Origin: Thermoplasmatota archaeon
Lineage (GTDB): Archaea > Thermoplasmatota > Thermoplasmata > Thermoplasmatales > GCA-001856825
Direction: 5' to 3'
Assembly: GCA_023379555.1 (NCBI GenBank)
Contig: JAMCQR010000037.1
Span: forward strand, 27,714-91,713
Length of the DNA stretch: 64,000 nt
In this document: in pieces, positions 53,950-61,656 of the stretch
Numbering within the stretch: the first letter of the stretch is position 1
Layout of the letters: every line of letters begins with the position of its first letter
Position numbers and translations under genes: made by a program
The notes under the pieces: generated by a model
What the model was told of the DNA's origin: nothing
Database searches by the model: none
What the model saw: the letters and a program-made list of their open reading frames with translations, nothing else

Positions 53950-56667
53950 ATGGAATATGATTTCAATGCAATTGAGGAGAAGTGGCAGCAGGTCTGGGAC
54001 AGGAACAGGCTTTTTGAGCCCAAAATGGACGGAAGGAAATTCCTGCTCACAGTACCATATCCTTACTGCAATGGAGTCCTCCACATAGGTCACGGAAGGA
54101 CTTATTCAACTGCAGACGTTTTTGCAAGGTTCAAGAGGATGATGGGTTATGACATCCTCTACCCCATGGCATTCCACATCTCAGGCACTCCCATCCTGGG
54201 ATTCAGCAAGAAGATAGAGAACGGAGACAGAGGGACGATCGACCTCTACAGGTCATATCTTGAACTGTACGGTGACGATCCTGAACTGGTCAGCGAATTC
54301 GCGAGACCGGAGAAGATCGCTGAATATTTTTCCACCAAGATAATCAACGATTTCAAGAACCTTGGTCTATCGATAGACTGGACCAGGCAGTTCAATTCTG
54401 GCGAGCCCATCTACAACAGGTTCGTCGAATGGCAGTTCTCTAAACTGATGAAGAAGGGTTATCTCAAGCAGGGTGACTACCCGATCCTGTTCTCTCCCAA
54501 AGAGGGGAATCCGGTGGGGGAGGACGACATACAGGATGGCGACACTGACAAGGTCTCCATAATAGAGTTCACGTCTGTCTTCTTCAGGGCGGGGGAGGAG
54601 ATCCTGCTTGCATCCACGCTGCGGCCGGAGACTCTGGAGGGTGTTACCAACCTCTTCGTCAATCCCAGGGCAAGGTACGTAAGGTTCAGGATGAATGGTT
54701 CAGTCTTCGTTGTGAGCGAGGAGTCATTCGAGAAGATATCATTCCAGATGGAAGCATCAAGGATCGGTACGGTGATGGGCTCAGAATTGATAGGGAAAAA
54801 TGCAGTGGAGCCGCTGCACAACAGGGAGATACCTATCCTGGAGGGGAGCTTCGTGGATCCAGACAATGCAACAGGCATAGTCTATTCCGTCCCCGCACAC
54901 TCCATCTGGGACTACGTCGCACTGAGGGACATCGGTCATTCTACGGATTTCATCAGGGTCATTGAACTTGAGAATGAAATCATAACGATGGAGGACGTGA
55001 GGAAGAAGTTCGGGATCAATTCACTCAGCGACGTGGATAAGCTCGAGGAAGCCACTAAATTCCTCTACGAGAAGGAATTCTATCACGGCCACATTATCAA
55101 GGGGGAGTTCGAGGGAAGGGCGATAAGGGAAGCGAAGGACGAGATAGTGAACTCATTCATTAACGAGAAGAAGATTGCCATGAAATTCTACGAGACCTCA
55201 AGGAAGGCAACCTCAAGGGAAGGGGGGAAGGTCATCGTTGCCATAATAAGGAATCAGTGGTTCATAGATTATTCAATACCTGAATGGAAGGAGAAGGTGA
55301 GGGGGCTGATCCAGAGGATGGACCTGAAGCCAGAGCCGCTGAAGTCGCAGCTCCTCCAGGTCGTCGACTGGCTCAGGGAACGGCCCTGTGCAAGGAAGAG
55401 GGGGCTCGGGACACGTCTCCCCATGGACAGGGAATGGATCGTCGAAAGCCTGAGCGATTCCACCATCTACACCGCTCTCTATCCAGTGATAAGGGAACTG
55501 AGGGAGATAGGTGCGGAAAGACTGGATGACGAAATATTCGACTACGTGTTCCTCGGGGAGGGAAATATCGACCTAAAGGATGGGAAGATTGCAACAGCAG
55601 CGAGGAAAGCGCGTGAAGAATTCTCATTCTGGTACCCTGTGGACCTGAGGCACACCAGCTTCCCTCACATTTCCAACCATCTAATCTTCTACCTCTTCCA
55701 CCACGTTGCAATATTCCCTGAAAGATACTGGCCGGTCGGAATATCCACTGGAGGCATGGTCATAGCTGAGGGGCAGAAGATGTCGAAGAGCAAGGGGAAT
55801 GTCATTCCCCTGCTGAAGGTCAAGAGGGAATATGGTGCTGACCTGTTCAGGATGTATCTCTCTTCCAGCTCGGACATATGGTACGACGAGGACTGGCGCC
55901 TTGCGGAGGTCGAGAATTACAGGAAGAAGTTCGAGCGTTTCCTGCAGCTGGTCACAGAGGCAAGGAACGTTGAAAGGAAGCCCGAGGAGAGGGACATGTG
56001 GCTGGTGGCAAGGTTCAACAGGAGACTGAGGAATGCGAGGGAGAACTTCAACTCCATGAAGATAAGGGAGGCATCTGTAGACCTCTTCTTCAACGTGCTC
56101 AATGATATCAGGGACCTTGAGGGATTCGCCGGGAAGGAGAGGATGCTTAGCGTTGTAAAGATGTTCGCCGATTCATGGGCACTCTCACTCGCTCCCATAA
56201 TCCCATACCTTTCGGAGGAAGTTCATTCAATGTACGGCGGGAAGGTGCTGGCCAGTGCAAGCACTTATCCTGTGCCGGGCGAAGAATTCGGCCTGACGGA
56301 GAGGGAGTGGAGTTTCGTTGAATCAATCATCAACGACTACAGGAGCATCAGCAGGATTGCAGCTGGGGAACACAGGGTGATGAAGGTGAATCTGGCAGAG
56401 GACTGGAAATGGGACCTGCTGGAAAGATACAGGAAGGAGGGGATGAAAGTCATGAAGGGCCTCGACAGGGACGGGATGGATTATGTCAAGAGCATCTCTA
56501 AGAAGGGGGAACTGACAACGTTCGTGCGAAATGAAAAGGAGGTACTCTCCAGATACAGGGAAGACATGGAGAATTTCCTTGGAATTAGGATAGAGATAGA
56601 CGGTGATGTTCCTGATGAAAGGAGGAAGAGATCCATTCCCGGAAAGCCGGCCCTGACGCTTCAGTGA
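53950..56667 (+). CDS. leuS: leucyl-tRNA synthetase, archaeal type
   Basis: 905-aa class I synthetase. HIGH is in PYCNGVLHIGHGRTYSTADVFARF (about residues 38-60), the CP1 editing domain occupies the centre, and KMSKS is in GQKMSKSKGNVIPL (about 612). The VVDWLRERPCARKRGLGTRLP region is specific to archaeal/eukaryotic LeuRS. A GGTG precedes the ATG. It is probably co-transcribed with pdaD. Confidence 0.96.
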   Translation: MEYDFNAIEEKWQQVWDRNRLFEPKMDGRKFLLTVPYPYCNGVLHIGHGRTYSTADVFARFKRMMGYDILYPMAFHISGTPILGFSKKIENGDRGTIDLYRSYLELYGDDPELVSEFARPEKIAEYFSTKIINDFKNLGLSIDWTRQFNSGEPIYNRFVEWQFSKLMKKGYLKQGDYPILFSPKEGNPVGEDDIQDGDTDKVSIIEFTSVFFRAGEEILLASTLRPETLEGVTNLFVNPRARYVRFRMNGSVFVVSEESFEKISFQMEASRIGTVMGSELIGKNAVEPLHNREIPILEGSFVDPDNATGIVYSVPAHSIWDYVALRDIGHSTDFIRVIELENEIITMEDVRKKFGINSLSDVDKLEEATKFLYEKEFYHGHIIKGEFEGRAIREAKDEIVNSFINEKKIAMKFYETSRKATSREGGKVIVAIIRNQWFIDYSIPEWKEKVRGLIQRMDLKPEPLKSQLLQVVDWLRERPCARKRGLGTRLPMDREWIVESLSDSTIYTALYPVIRELREIGAERLDDEIFDYVFLGEGNIDLKDGKIATAARKAREEFSFWYPVDLRHTSFPHISNHLIFYLFHHVAIFPERYWPVGISTGGMVIAEGQKMSKSKGNVIPLLKVKREYGADLFRMYLSSSSDIWYDEDWRLAEVENYRKKFERFLQLVTEARNVERKPEERDMWLVARFNRRLRNARENFNSMKIREASVDLFFNVLNDIRDLEGFAGKERMLSVVKMFADSWALSLAPIIPYLSEEVHSMYGGKVLASASTYPVPGEEFGLTEREWSFVESIINDYRSISRIAAGEHRVMKVNLAEDWKWDLLERYRKEGMKVMKGLDRDGMDYVKSISKKGELTTFVRNEKEVLSRYREDMENFLGIRIEIDGDVPDERRKRSIPGKPALTLQ

Positions 56668-56692
56668 ACTGTAACTCTTCCCTTAAGGTACC

Positions 56693-57412
56693 TTACCTCT
56701 TCAGGAATTTAGAAACAGCTTCCCTGGCTTCCCTTGTCTCGACAACTTCACCGAAGAATTTAGCCTCTTTCTCCTCCGAATAGTGTTCCTGGGAGAGAAG
56801 TCTCTTGATCCTTGCGATGCTGTGTGTGCTCTTGACCGCAAGAGAGGCAGCAAGCTCATCCGCTGCCTTCTCAGGATCATCTGAAAGTATTGTCACCAGA
56901 CCCAGGTCGAATGCCTCCTTCCCGCTCAGCACCTTTCCCGTGAGTCCCAGATACCTTGCGGCTCCCTTCCCCCCAATTTCAATCAGCCTCCTCAGTCCAC
57001 CGAATCCGGGCAATATGCCGAGGTTTATTTCCGTAAGGCCCAACTTCGCATCAGGGGAAGCTATCCTGATGTCGCAGCTGAGGGCGAGCTCAAAACCCCC
57101 CCCGTATGCGCCGCCCCTTATCGCAGCGATGGAAACTGCGTCAGAGTTCTGTATGCTGTCCATCAGCCTGTTTCCCCTAAGTGAGAATGCCTCAGCCTCC
57201 TTCCCCTCCATGTTCAGGAACTGGGAAACGTCAGCACCCGCACAGAAGAATCCTCCCTCCCCCTTGAATACAATTACCCTTGCGCTCCTGTTTGACTGGA
57301 TTGCACCATCTATGCCGTCTACCACCTCTGGGGTCAGTGTGTTCTTCTTCTCCGGCCTGTTTATTGCAACGGTGAGAATGCCGTCGTGCAGGGAGGTGTT
57401 CAGTACGCTCAT
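56693..57412 (-). CDS. enoyl-CoA hydratase/isomerase family protein
   Basis: 239-aa crotonase-fold protein. The oxyanion-hole strands are GGFFCAGADVSQF and GGAYGGGFELALSCD, and the catalytic-loop Glu is in LTEINLGILPGFGG. It would hydrate or isomerise acyl-CoA thioesters; the exact substrate cannot be read. It overlaps the 3' end of the preceding unknown gene by 4 nt, so the two are co-translated. Confidence 0.92.
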   Translation of the reverse strand: MSVLNTSLHDGILTVAINRPEKKNTLTPEVVDGIDGAIQSNRSARVIVFKGEGGFFCAGADVSQFLNMEGKEAEAFSLRGNRLMDSIQNSDAVSIAAIRGGAYGGGFELALSCDIRIASPDAKLGLTEINLGILPGFGGLRRLIEIGGKGAARYLGLTGKVLSGKEAFDLGLVTILSDDPEKAADELAASLAVKSTHSIARIKRLLSQEHYSEEKEAKFFGEVVETREAREAVSKFLKR

Positions 57413-57963
57413 TCCTTTTCCTTTTCCCCTAGCGTGAATTTGTAGACAGTCTCGTCACCTTCCACTTTCTTCTCCGTGAGTGTCATCGATTTGTTTAGCT
57501 GGTCCATCACTGCATTGATGTACCCGTCAGCCATCTCGAGGAAATTTGCTCCCTCCTTCCTCGCTGTGACCCTCAGGATGATAATGTGCTTCGATACGTC
57601 CTGGACTGAGGTTTTCACATAAGGTATCTCCGTGATTATGCTATCCTCCAGGAGCCTGACAACCTGCTTTGCGGTTGCTATCTTCGCAATGAATTTGGTG
57701 ACCTTTGCCCTGTCTCCGAGCGCATACCCGATCTGGTTCATCCTGACCTTCATGTCCCCCCCCAGTGCCTTTGCAGCAGCCTCAATGAACTTCTTGTATA
57801 CGTCCTCCGAATAGGACTGCGTCGAACCGATGTCGTCCAGGTCAGTGAACAGTATCTTGGGACGGTTCACGTCCTTCTGTATAGTCTTGATGCCTGGCAT
57901 TCCCCTCTTTCCCTTCACGTAGCTTATCAAAAATTTCAAATCCGAACCGCTGGCCTCTTGCAT
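57409..57963 (-). CDS. uncharacterised soluble protein upstream of the enoyl-CoA hydratase
   Basis: 184-aa alpha/beta protein I do not recognise. It contains LKFLISYVKGKRGMPGIKTIQKD, a central KVTKFIAKIATAKQVVRLLED and a strand-rich HIIILRVTARKEGAN; no catalytic motif is obvious. ATG 57963 is preferred over TTG 57978 because an AAAATATA box lies about 21 bp ahead. The 4-nt overlap with the hydratase gene is the only functional clue. Confidence 0.68.
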   Translation of the reverse strand: MQEASGSDLKFLISYVKGKRGMPGIKTIQKDVNRPKILFTDLDDIGSTQSYSEDVYKKFIEAAAKALGGDMKVRMNQIGYALGDRAKVTKFIAKIATAKQVVRLLEDSIITEIPYVKTSVQDVSKHIIILRVTARKEGANFLEMADGYINAVMDQLNKSMTLTEKKVEGDETVYKFTLGEKEKE

Positions 57964-58007
57964 GGATATCCGTTTCAATATATTTTACTGACTATTATTA
58001 GTTTCCT

Positions 58008-58889
58008 TCAGATATAATCTGTTACGGACTTGATTTCTCCCGTGAATCCGTCCATGACCAGTGAGGATGAAGAGTATATGGGGTAGAGGTGGGTGTTGTT
58101 GTACTTGATCTTGATGCTGTTCTCAAGCGGACGAACCTTCTTCCTCGTGAAGACCACCAGGTATCGCATCTCCTTCTCCTCCACCACTTCGCTCTCGATG
58201 TTGTCCTGTATCCATCTCCTCACCCGCTCTATGGACGCATCCGGTTCCCACTTCGGCTCGAGCTCCCTGTGCTGCATCGGCCAGCTGTCTATCACCTCGT
58301 AGCCGCTTATTGATTTCGATACCGTCCCGTTGACTGTATTCACCATCACCGTCCCCTCCCTCTTCTCTATGAGTGAACCCTCCATCACGCTCACTGAGTA
58401 GGAATAGAAGCTGAATGGTATGAACAGCAGATCAGCCTTCAGCCCGAGTGCATTTGCCACGGCCTCGCCGGTTATTGCAGGCTTCACGAATTTCGGATTG
58501 GAACCCTCCTCCAGGTAGACGTAGATGGAATCCTTCTCATCCTCCTTAAAGTCATTCTCCCTCCTCTTCTTGAGGTGGATGTCTATTATAGACCTGCCCA
58601 CGATGAGGCCAACCTCATCCTTCCTGACGCTCTTGATGCCCTTGCTCTTGCAGTAGGACGTTATCTCTGGGTCCTCGTCCACCAGGAAGAAGACGAATTT
58701 CTCCCCGGGGAAGTTGACAGTGCTGGAATAGAAAGACTTGACCCTCTCGAGGGAAGAATCCTCCAGGAGCATTATGACCTCGCCGCTCCCGTCCCCATGG
58801 TCTATCCAGATGTATTCCTCCGGATAACCGGGGTAAGTCCTGTAACCCATCCTCCGAATGATCTCTTCCAGGAAGACCCTCAAATCCAT
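58008..58889 (-). CDS. uncharacterised 293-aa protein
   Basis: No family recognised. The N-terminal ~110 residues (RRMGYRTYPGYPEEYIWIDHGDG, EVIMLLEDSS, KFVFFLVDEDPEIT) resemble an alpha/beta nuclease-like fold, with acids and a later lysine, but no clear PD-(D/E)xK site. The C-terminal part (VIDSWPMQHRELEPKWEPDASIERVRRWIQ, in two pieces) is mixed. A AATATTAA box lies 26 bp before the ATG (leaderless). A DNA-related role would be speculation. Confidence 0.65.
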   Translation of the reverse strand: MDLRVFLEEIIRRMGYRTYPGYPEEYIWIDHGDGSGEVIMLLEDSSLERVKSFYSSTVNFPGEKFVFFLVDEDPEITSYCKSKGIKSVRKDEVGLIVGRSIIDIHLKKRRENDFKEDEKDSIYVYLEEGSNPKFVKPAITGEAVANALGLKADLLFIPFSFYSYSVSVMEGSLIEKREGTVMVNTVNGTVSKSISGYEVIDSWPMQHRELEPKWEPDASIERVRRWIQDNIESEVVEEKEMRYLVVFTRKKVRPLENSIKIKYNNTHLYPIYSSSSLVMDGFTGEIKSVTDYI

Positions 58890-59097
58890 TCAAACTGTTA
58901 TCGGCGAACTGGTTAATATTGATTTCCAGAAAATCAGCGTTTTCCCTGAGATTGATACTAGAAGTGAAATTAGGAATTGGATGGAAACGTTAAAGTTCTG
59001 GCCTTTTAGGGACGGGAGGATGTCAGTGAAATCTTTATCGGCAGAGGCTAAAGGGTGAGGACTTCGTGGTTATGTCCTATTTATTAACTTTTGTGGT

Positions 59098-59123
59098 TAA
59101 GTGTAAAAGTATATATACACTTA
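59098..59123. promoter_or_regulatory. inverted repeat overlapping a TATA element (operator candidate)
   Basis: TAAGTGTA at 59098-59105 and TACACTTA at 59116-59123 are perfect reverse complements, 10 nt apart. The spacer and right arm contain ATATATA, a TATA box for the ribbon-helix-helix gene at 59150. A dyad on the promoter of a RHH gene is the usual arrangement for autorepression. Confidence 0.55.
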
Positions 59124-59149
59124 TTAAATATATCTATCGGAGGTTGAAA

Positions 59150-59305
59150 ATGGCTAGATTGGATGTAATATTGCCTGATGAACTTGAAAAGAAGTTTCGG
59201 GAGACCGTATTCAGAAGAAAAGGCTTAAAGAGGGGGAACATGAAAGAGGCGATAGAGGAGGCTGTTCAACTTTGGGTCAGCATCGGTACGGAAAAGAAAA
59301 AATAA
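59150..59305 (+). CDS. small ribbon-helix-helix-like protein
   Basis: 51-aa protein: a short strand RLDVILPDELEKKF, then two helices ending MKEAIEEAVQLWVS, which is the CopG/Arc-type RHH layout used by DNA-binding antitoxins and repressors. ATG 59150 has GGAGG about 7 nt upstream; the longer frame from 59066 is excluded by this site. The TATA box and dyad just upstream suggest self-regulation. It is the first gene of a small cluster with DUF5678 and a retropepsin-like gene. Confidence 0.72.
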   Translation: MARLDVILPDELEKKFRETVFRRKGLKRGNMKEAIEEAVQLWVSIGTEKKK

Positions 59306-59387
59306 GGTGCGTGTCAACAGGTAAAAGTGAAAGAATTAATAGGTTGTTAGATGTGCAGTAAAACGACGAGGGTAAAGGAGGAAGGAA

Positions 59388-59642
59388 ATGTCTGAATTGT
59401 TGCTTTCAAAGGAAATCAAAAAACTGAGGAAATTTAACAATGATTTAGACTGGTTTATGGCAAACTACGAAAAGTTAAAGGAAGAGTACAAATCTCAATA
59501 TGTCGCCGTTAAGGATCAAAAGATCATCGATCACGACGAGAAAGTGGAAGAACTTTTTAAAAGACTGAAAGGCAAGTACGGCAATATAAGTTCATTGGTC
59601 GTAGAGTACGTTTCTGGCGAAAAGGTGGAATATATTTTGTAA
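59388..59642 (+). CDS. DUF5678 family protein
   Basis: 84-aa protein with the DUF5678 pattern: DLDWFMANYEKLKEEYKSQYVAVKDQKIIDHDE, followed by a C-terminal beta segment (ISSLVVEYVSGEKVEYIL). GGAGG lies 8 nt before the ATG. DUF5678 proteins are small, of unknown function, and my recollection is that they are frequently neighbours of retropepsin-like aspartic proteases, as here. The spacing of 23 nt to the next gene implies one transcript. Confidence 0.75.
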   Translation: MSELLLSKEIKKLRKFNNDLDWFMANYEKLKEEYKSQYVAVKDQKIIDHDEKVEELFKRLKGKYGNISSLVVEYVSGEKVEYIL

Positions 59643-59665
59643 TTTTATTTTTTTATGGTGATAAA

Positions 59666-60095
59666 TTGGAGATAATAGGAAAGAGGGCAAAAAAGCGGAC
59701 TTGGTGTCGTCTCAGCTTATCTGGTTTCAAGAAAGCATAAAATAGATGCTTCAGTCCGCTTCTACGTTGACACAGGTGCATCGCACACCACCATTGCGCC
59801 TAGAGATGCAGAAAGACTGGGCATAACCTATAAGAAGTTAGTGAAGGCTCCTTTTTTGGTTCATGGAATCGGCGGAGTTGTAGAGGCATATTTGCTTCCA
59901 GATGTCATGTTAATCTTTGAATTTAATCAATCTGCATTTGTGGAGTATCCAGATGAAATTCTGGTTCTTGGGCAAACCTCGGCGAATGGTACAAAGAAGG
60001 AAGAAGCAATGGAAATACCAAGTTTGTTAGGGGTTGACATTTTAAAGGATTATGCTATCAAATTCAGAAATCAAAAAATTATTCTGGAAAGATGA
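59666..60095 (+). pseudogene. retropepsin-like aspartic protease, apparent +1 frameshift
   Basis: The continuous frame from 59679 to 60095 encodes GLGVVSAYLVSRKHKI, then the active-site motif FYVDTGASHTTIAP (Asp of DTGAS) and LLGVDILKDYAIKF at the end, as in single-domain clan AA proteases that act as dimers. No start codon exists upstream of the active site in this frame. A TTG at 59666 after GGTGAT reads MEIIGKRAKK in another frame and joins smoothly if the A-run 59689-59694 had five rather than six A. It could be real decay, slippage or a sequence error. Confidence 0.7.
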
Positions 60096-60419
60096 GAAAA
60101 ATCTGAAAGAATCTCTATGTCTATTGGCTCGTGCGACATTTTGCTCATCTCGAAGTTCTAGAATTACGTGACCAGATGGCTCCAGAGGTATAGTACAGAA
60201 GCACACCTCTGGTCTCAAACGATCCATCTCTTCGTACTGCAGAGGGTCTTAAGATCATCTGGAAGCACCGGGGTCTTCTCCGTGGAGGTCTTTTCTGAAT
60301 ACTCCTTGTTTTTTTTAATATGGTCATAAAATAGCTTTAGGATCGCACTGGAATGAACTGTCGCTACTTATTCAGGACTGAGAGATAAAGTTGCAACATT
60401 TCAACTTAACACTCATCTT
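60096..60419 (-). other. degraded minus-strand coding remnant
   Basis: About 320 bp with no intact gene. On the minus strand two frames read as protein in succession: AILKLFYDHIKKNKEYSEKT...PVLPDDLKTL, then QYEEMDRLRPEVCFCTIPLEPSGHVILELRD, joined near 60243 by a one-base shift. No start codon precedes the first part. I do not recognise the family. Confidence 0.35.
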
Positions 60420-60648
60420 ATGGTCAGGAGGGTAACAGTTCGCTCTGGAGGAAGGGTAACGCTGCCGACGACACTCCGGGAAAAGTTCCAACTAAACTGT
60501 GGAGAAAAAGTAACCGGTCCTAGACTCAGTGGACGGGGTGCTCATAAAACATCCCCCGGAAACACTTAGGGGAATACTGAAAGGGAAGATCAATGCCGAT
60601 GGATTTGAAAGGAATATAATGAAGCTAGGGAAAAGAGGAACGAAATAA
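60420..60648 (+). pseudogene. AbrB/SpoVT-type antitoxin, frameshifted
   Basis: From ATG 60420 the frame reads MVRRVTVRSGGRVTLPTTLREK, a swapped-hairpin AbrB DNA-binding domain typical of VapB-like antitoxins, then loses register and stops at 60569. A second frame continues as VLDSVDGVLIKHPPETLRGILKGKIN and ends at 60648. Removing one base in ACCGG (60514-60517) joins them as GEKVTVLDSVDGVLIK. No PIN or other toxin follows, so it looks like an orphan relic. An ACTTAACAC element precedes it. Confidence 0.75.
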
Positions 60649-60775
60649 TCCACTCAATCACGGGCCATCCCTTTTGCCGTGTATTAAGATATGCAGCCAT
60701 GGCTCTTTTCATAACTCAGAAGTGACGCAAAAAAATATGTTTTCAGGTTACACTTAACACAATATGGATGAAATG

Positions 60776-60786
60776 TCTTTTATATA
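60776..60786 (+). promoter_or_regulatory. TATA box of the oxidoreductase operon
   Basis: CTTTTATATAA lies about 33 bp before the porG ATG, giving a short leader that contains AGGTG. A TACACTTA element matching the 59.1-kb dyad half-site sits about 26 bp further upstream. Confidence 0.5.
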
Positions 60787-60814
60787 ATCTTGCGATTTAG
60801 GAAAGGTGTAATGG

Positions 60815-61360
60815 ATGTATGAAATCCGGTTCCACGGTAGAGGTGGACAGGGAGCAGTTACAGCATCCAAGATGCTGGCAATTGCCGCTTTTAAGGAGAA
60901 CAAATGGGTGACAACTTTTCCATTTTACGGGACGGAGAGAAGGGGTGCACCCGTCACTGCGTTCACCAGGATAGACGATCAGAGGGTTGAACTGAGGAGC
61001 CAGATCTACGAACCAGATGCAGTGATACTTCTTGACAAGTCCCTCCTGAGCCTCGTGAATGTCACCGAGGGACTGAAGGAGGGCGGAGTTGTCCTCATAA
61101 ACGGCAGGAAGGGCGACTTCAGCGACAAAAATTCATTCAGGGTAGCGTACGTTGACGCAACCTCAATAGCACTGAAGAACGGCCTTGGAGACCCCTCGCA
61201 CCCAATCGTGAACACTGCCATACTGGGTGCATTCTCAAGGGAAACAGGGATAGTTTCCATTGATTCACTGAAGAGTGCTGCAAGGGAGGTATCGCCCTCA
61301 AAGATAGAGGGGAACATTGCTGCAATTGAAGAGGCCTATGAAGAAGTGGAGGTGGCCTGA
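60815..61360 (+). CDS. porG: 2-oxoacid:ferredoxin oxidoreductase gamma subunit
   Basis: 181-aa gamma subunit of a pyruvate-type oxidoreductase. GRGGQGAVTASKMLAIAAF near the N-terminus and YGTERRGAPVTAFTRID are the family hallmarks, the latter helping bind the CoA-related substrate. Shares one base with porD. First of four coupled genes in the gamma-delta-alpha-beta order usual for archaeal POR. Confidence 0.93.
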   Translation: MYEIRFHGRGGQGAVTASKMLAIAAFKENKWVTTFPFYGTERRGAPVTAFTRIDDQRVELRSQIYEPDAVILLDKSLLSLVNVTEGLKEGGVVLINGRKGDFSDKNSFRVAYVDATSIALKNGLGDPSHPIVNTAILGAFSRETGIVSIDSLKSAAREVSPSKIEGNIAAIEEAYEEVEVA

Positions 61361-61656
61361 TGGTCCTAACTCCAACTGCATACTACCCCACAGTGAACGT
61401 GAAGACGTCCTCGTGGAGAACGTCCAGACCAATTATAGATTATTCCAAGTGCACAAGGTGCATGATATGCTGGAAATACTGCCCTGACGTTGCCATTGAT
61501 ATAACGGACGGTGCAACCTATGCCTCCCCCTCTGACAGGGTGAAGAAGATGGAAGTCCCTGTCATAGATTATGACCACTGCAAGGGGTGCGGCATATGTG
61601 AGCATGAATGCCCGTTCGATGCCATAGAGATGGTGAGGGAGGGGGAAGAGGAATGA
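61360..61656 (+). CDS. porD: 2-oxoacid:ferredoxin oxidoreductase delta subunit (2x[4Fe-4S] ferredoxin)
   Basis: 98-aa ferredoxin-like subunit with two complete [4Fe-4S] motifs, CTRCMICWKYCP and CKGCGICEHECP, which pass electrons from the thiamine centre to soluble ferredoxin. The N-terminal extension TSSWRTSRPIIDYSKC is typical of PorD. It overlaps porA by 4 nt. Confidence 0.94.
   Translation: MVLTPTAYYPTVNVKTSSWRTSRPIIDYSKCTRCMICWKYCPDVAIDITDGATYASPSDRVKKMEVPVIDYDHCKGCGICEHECPFDAIEMVREGEEE

Noticed and set aside
58858..59058. 66-codon plus-strand ORF overlapping the start of the 58008-58889 gene
   Set aside because: It begins in antisense to a well-supported N-terminus and has no initiation signal, though its last 45 codons look mildly protein-like.
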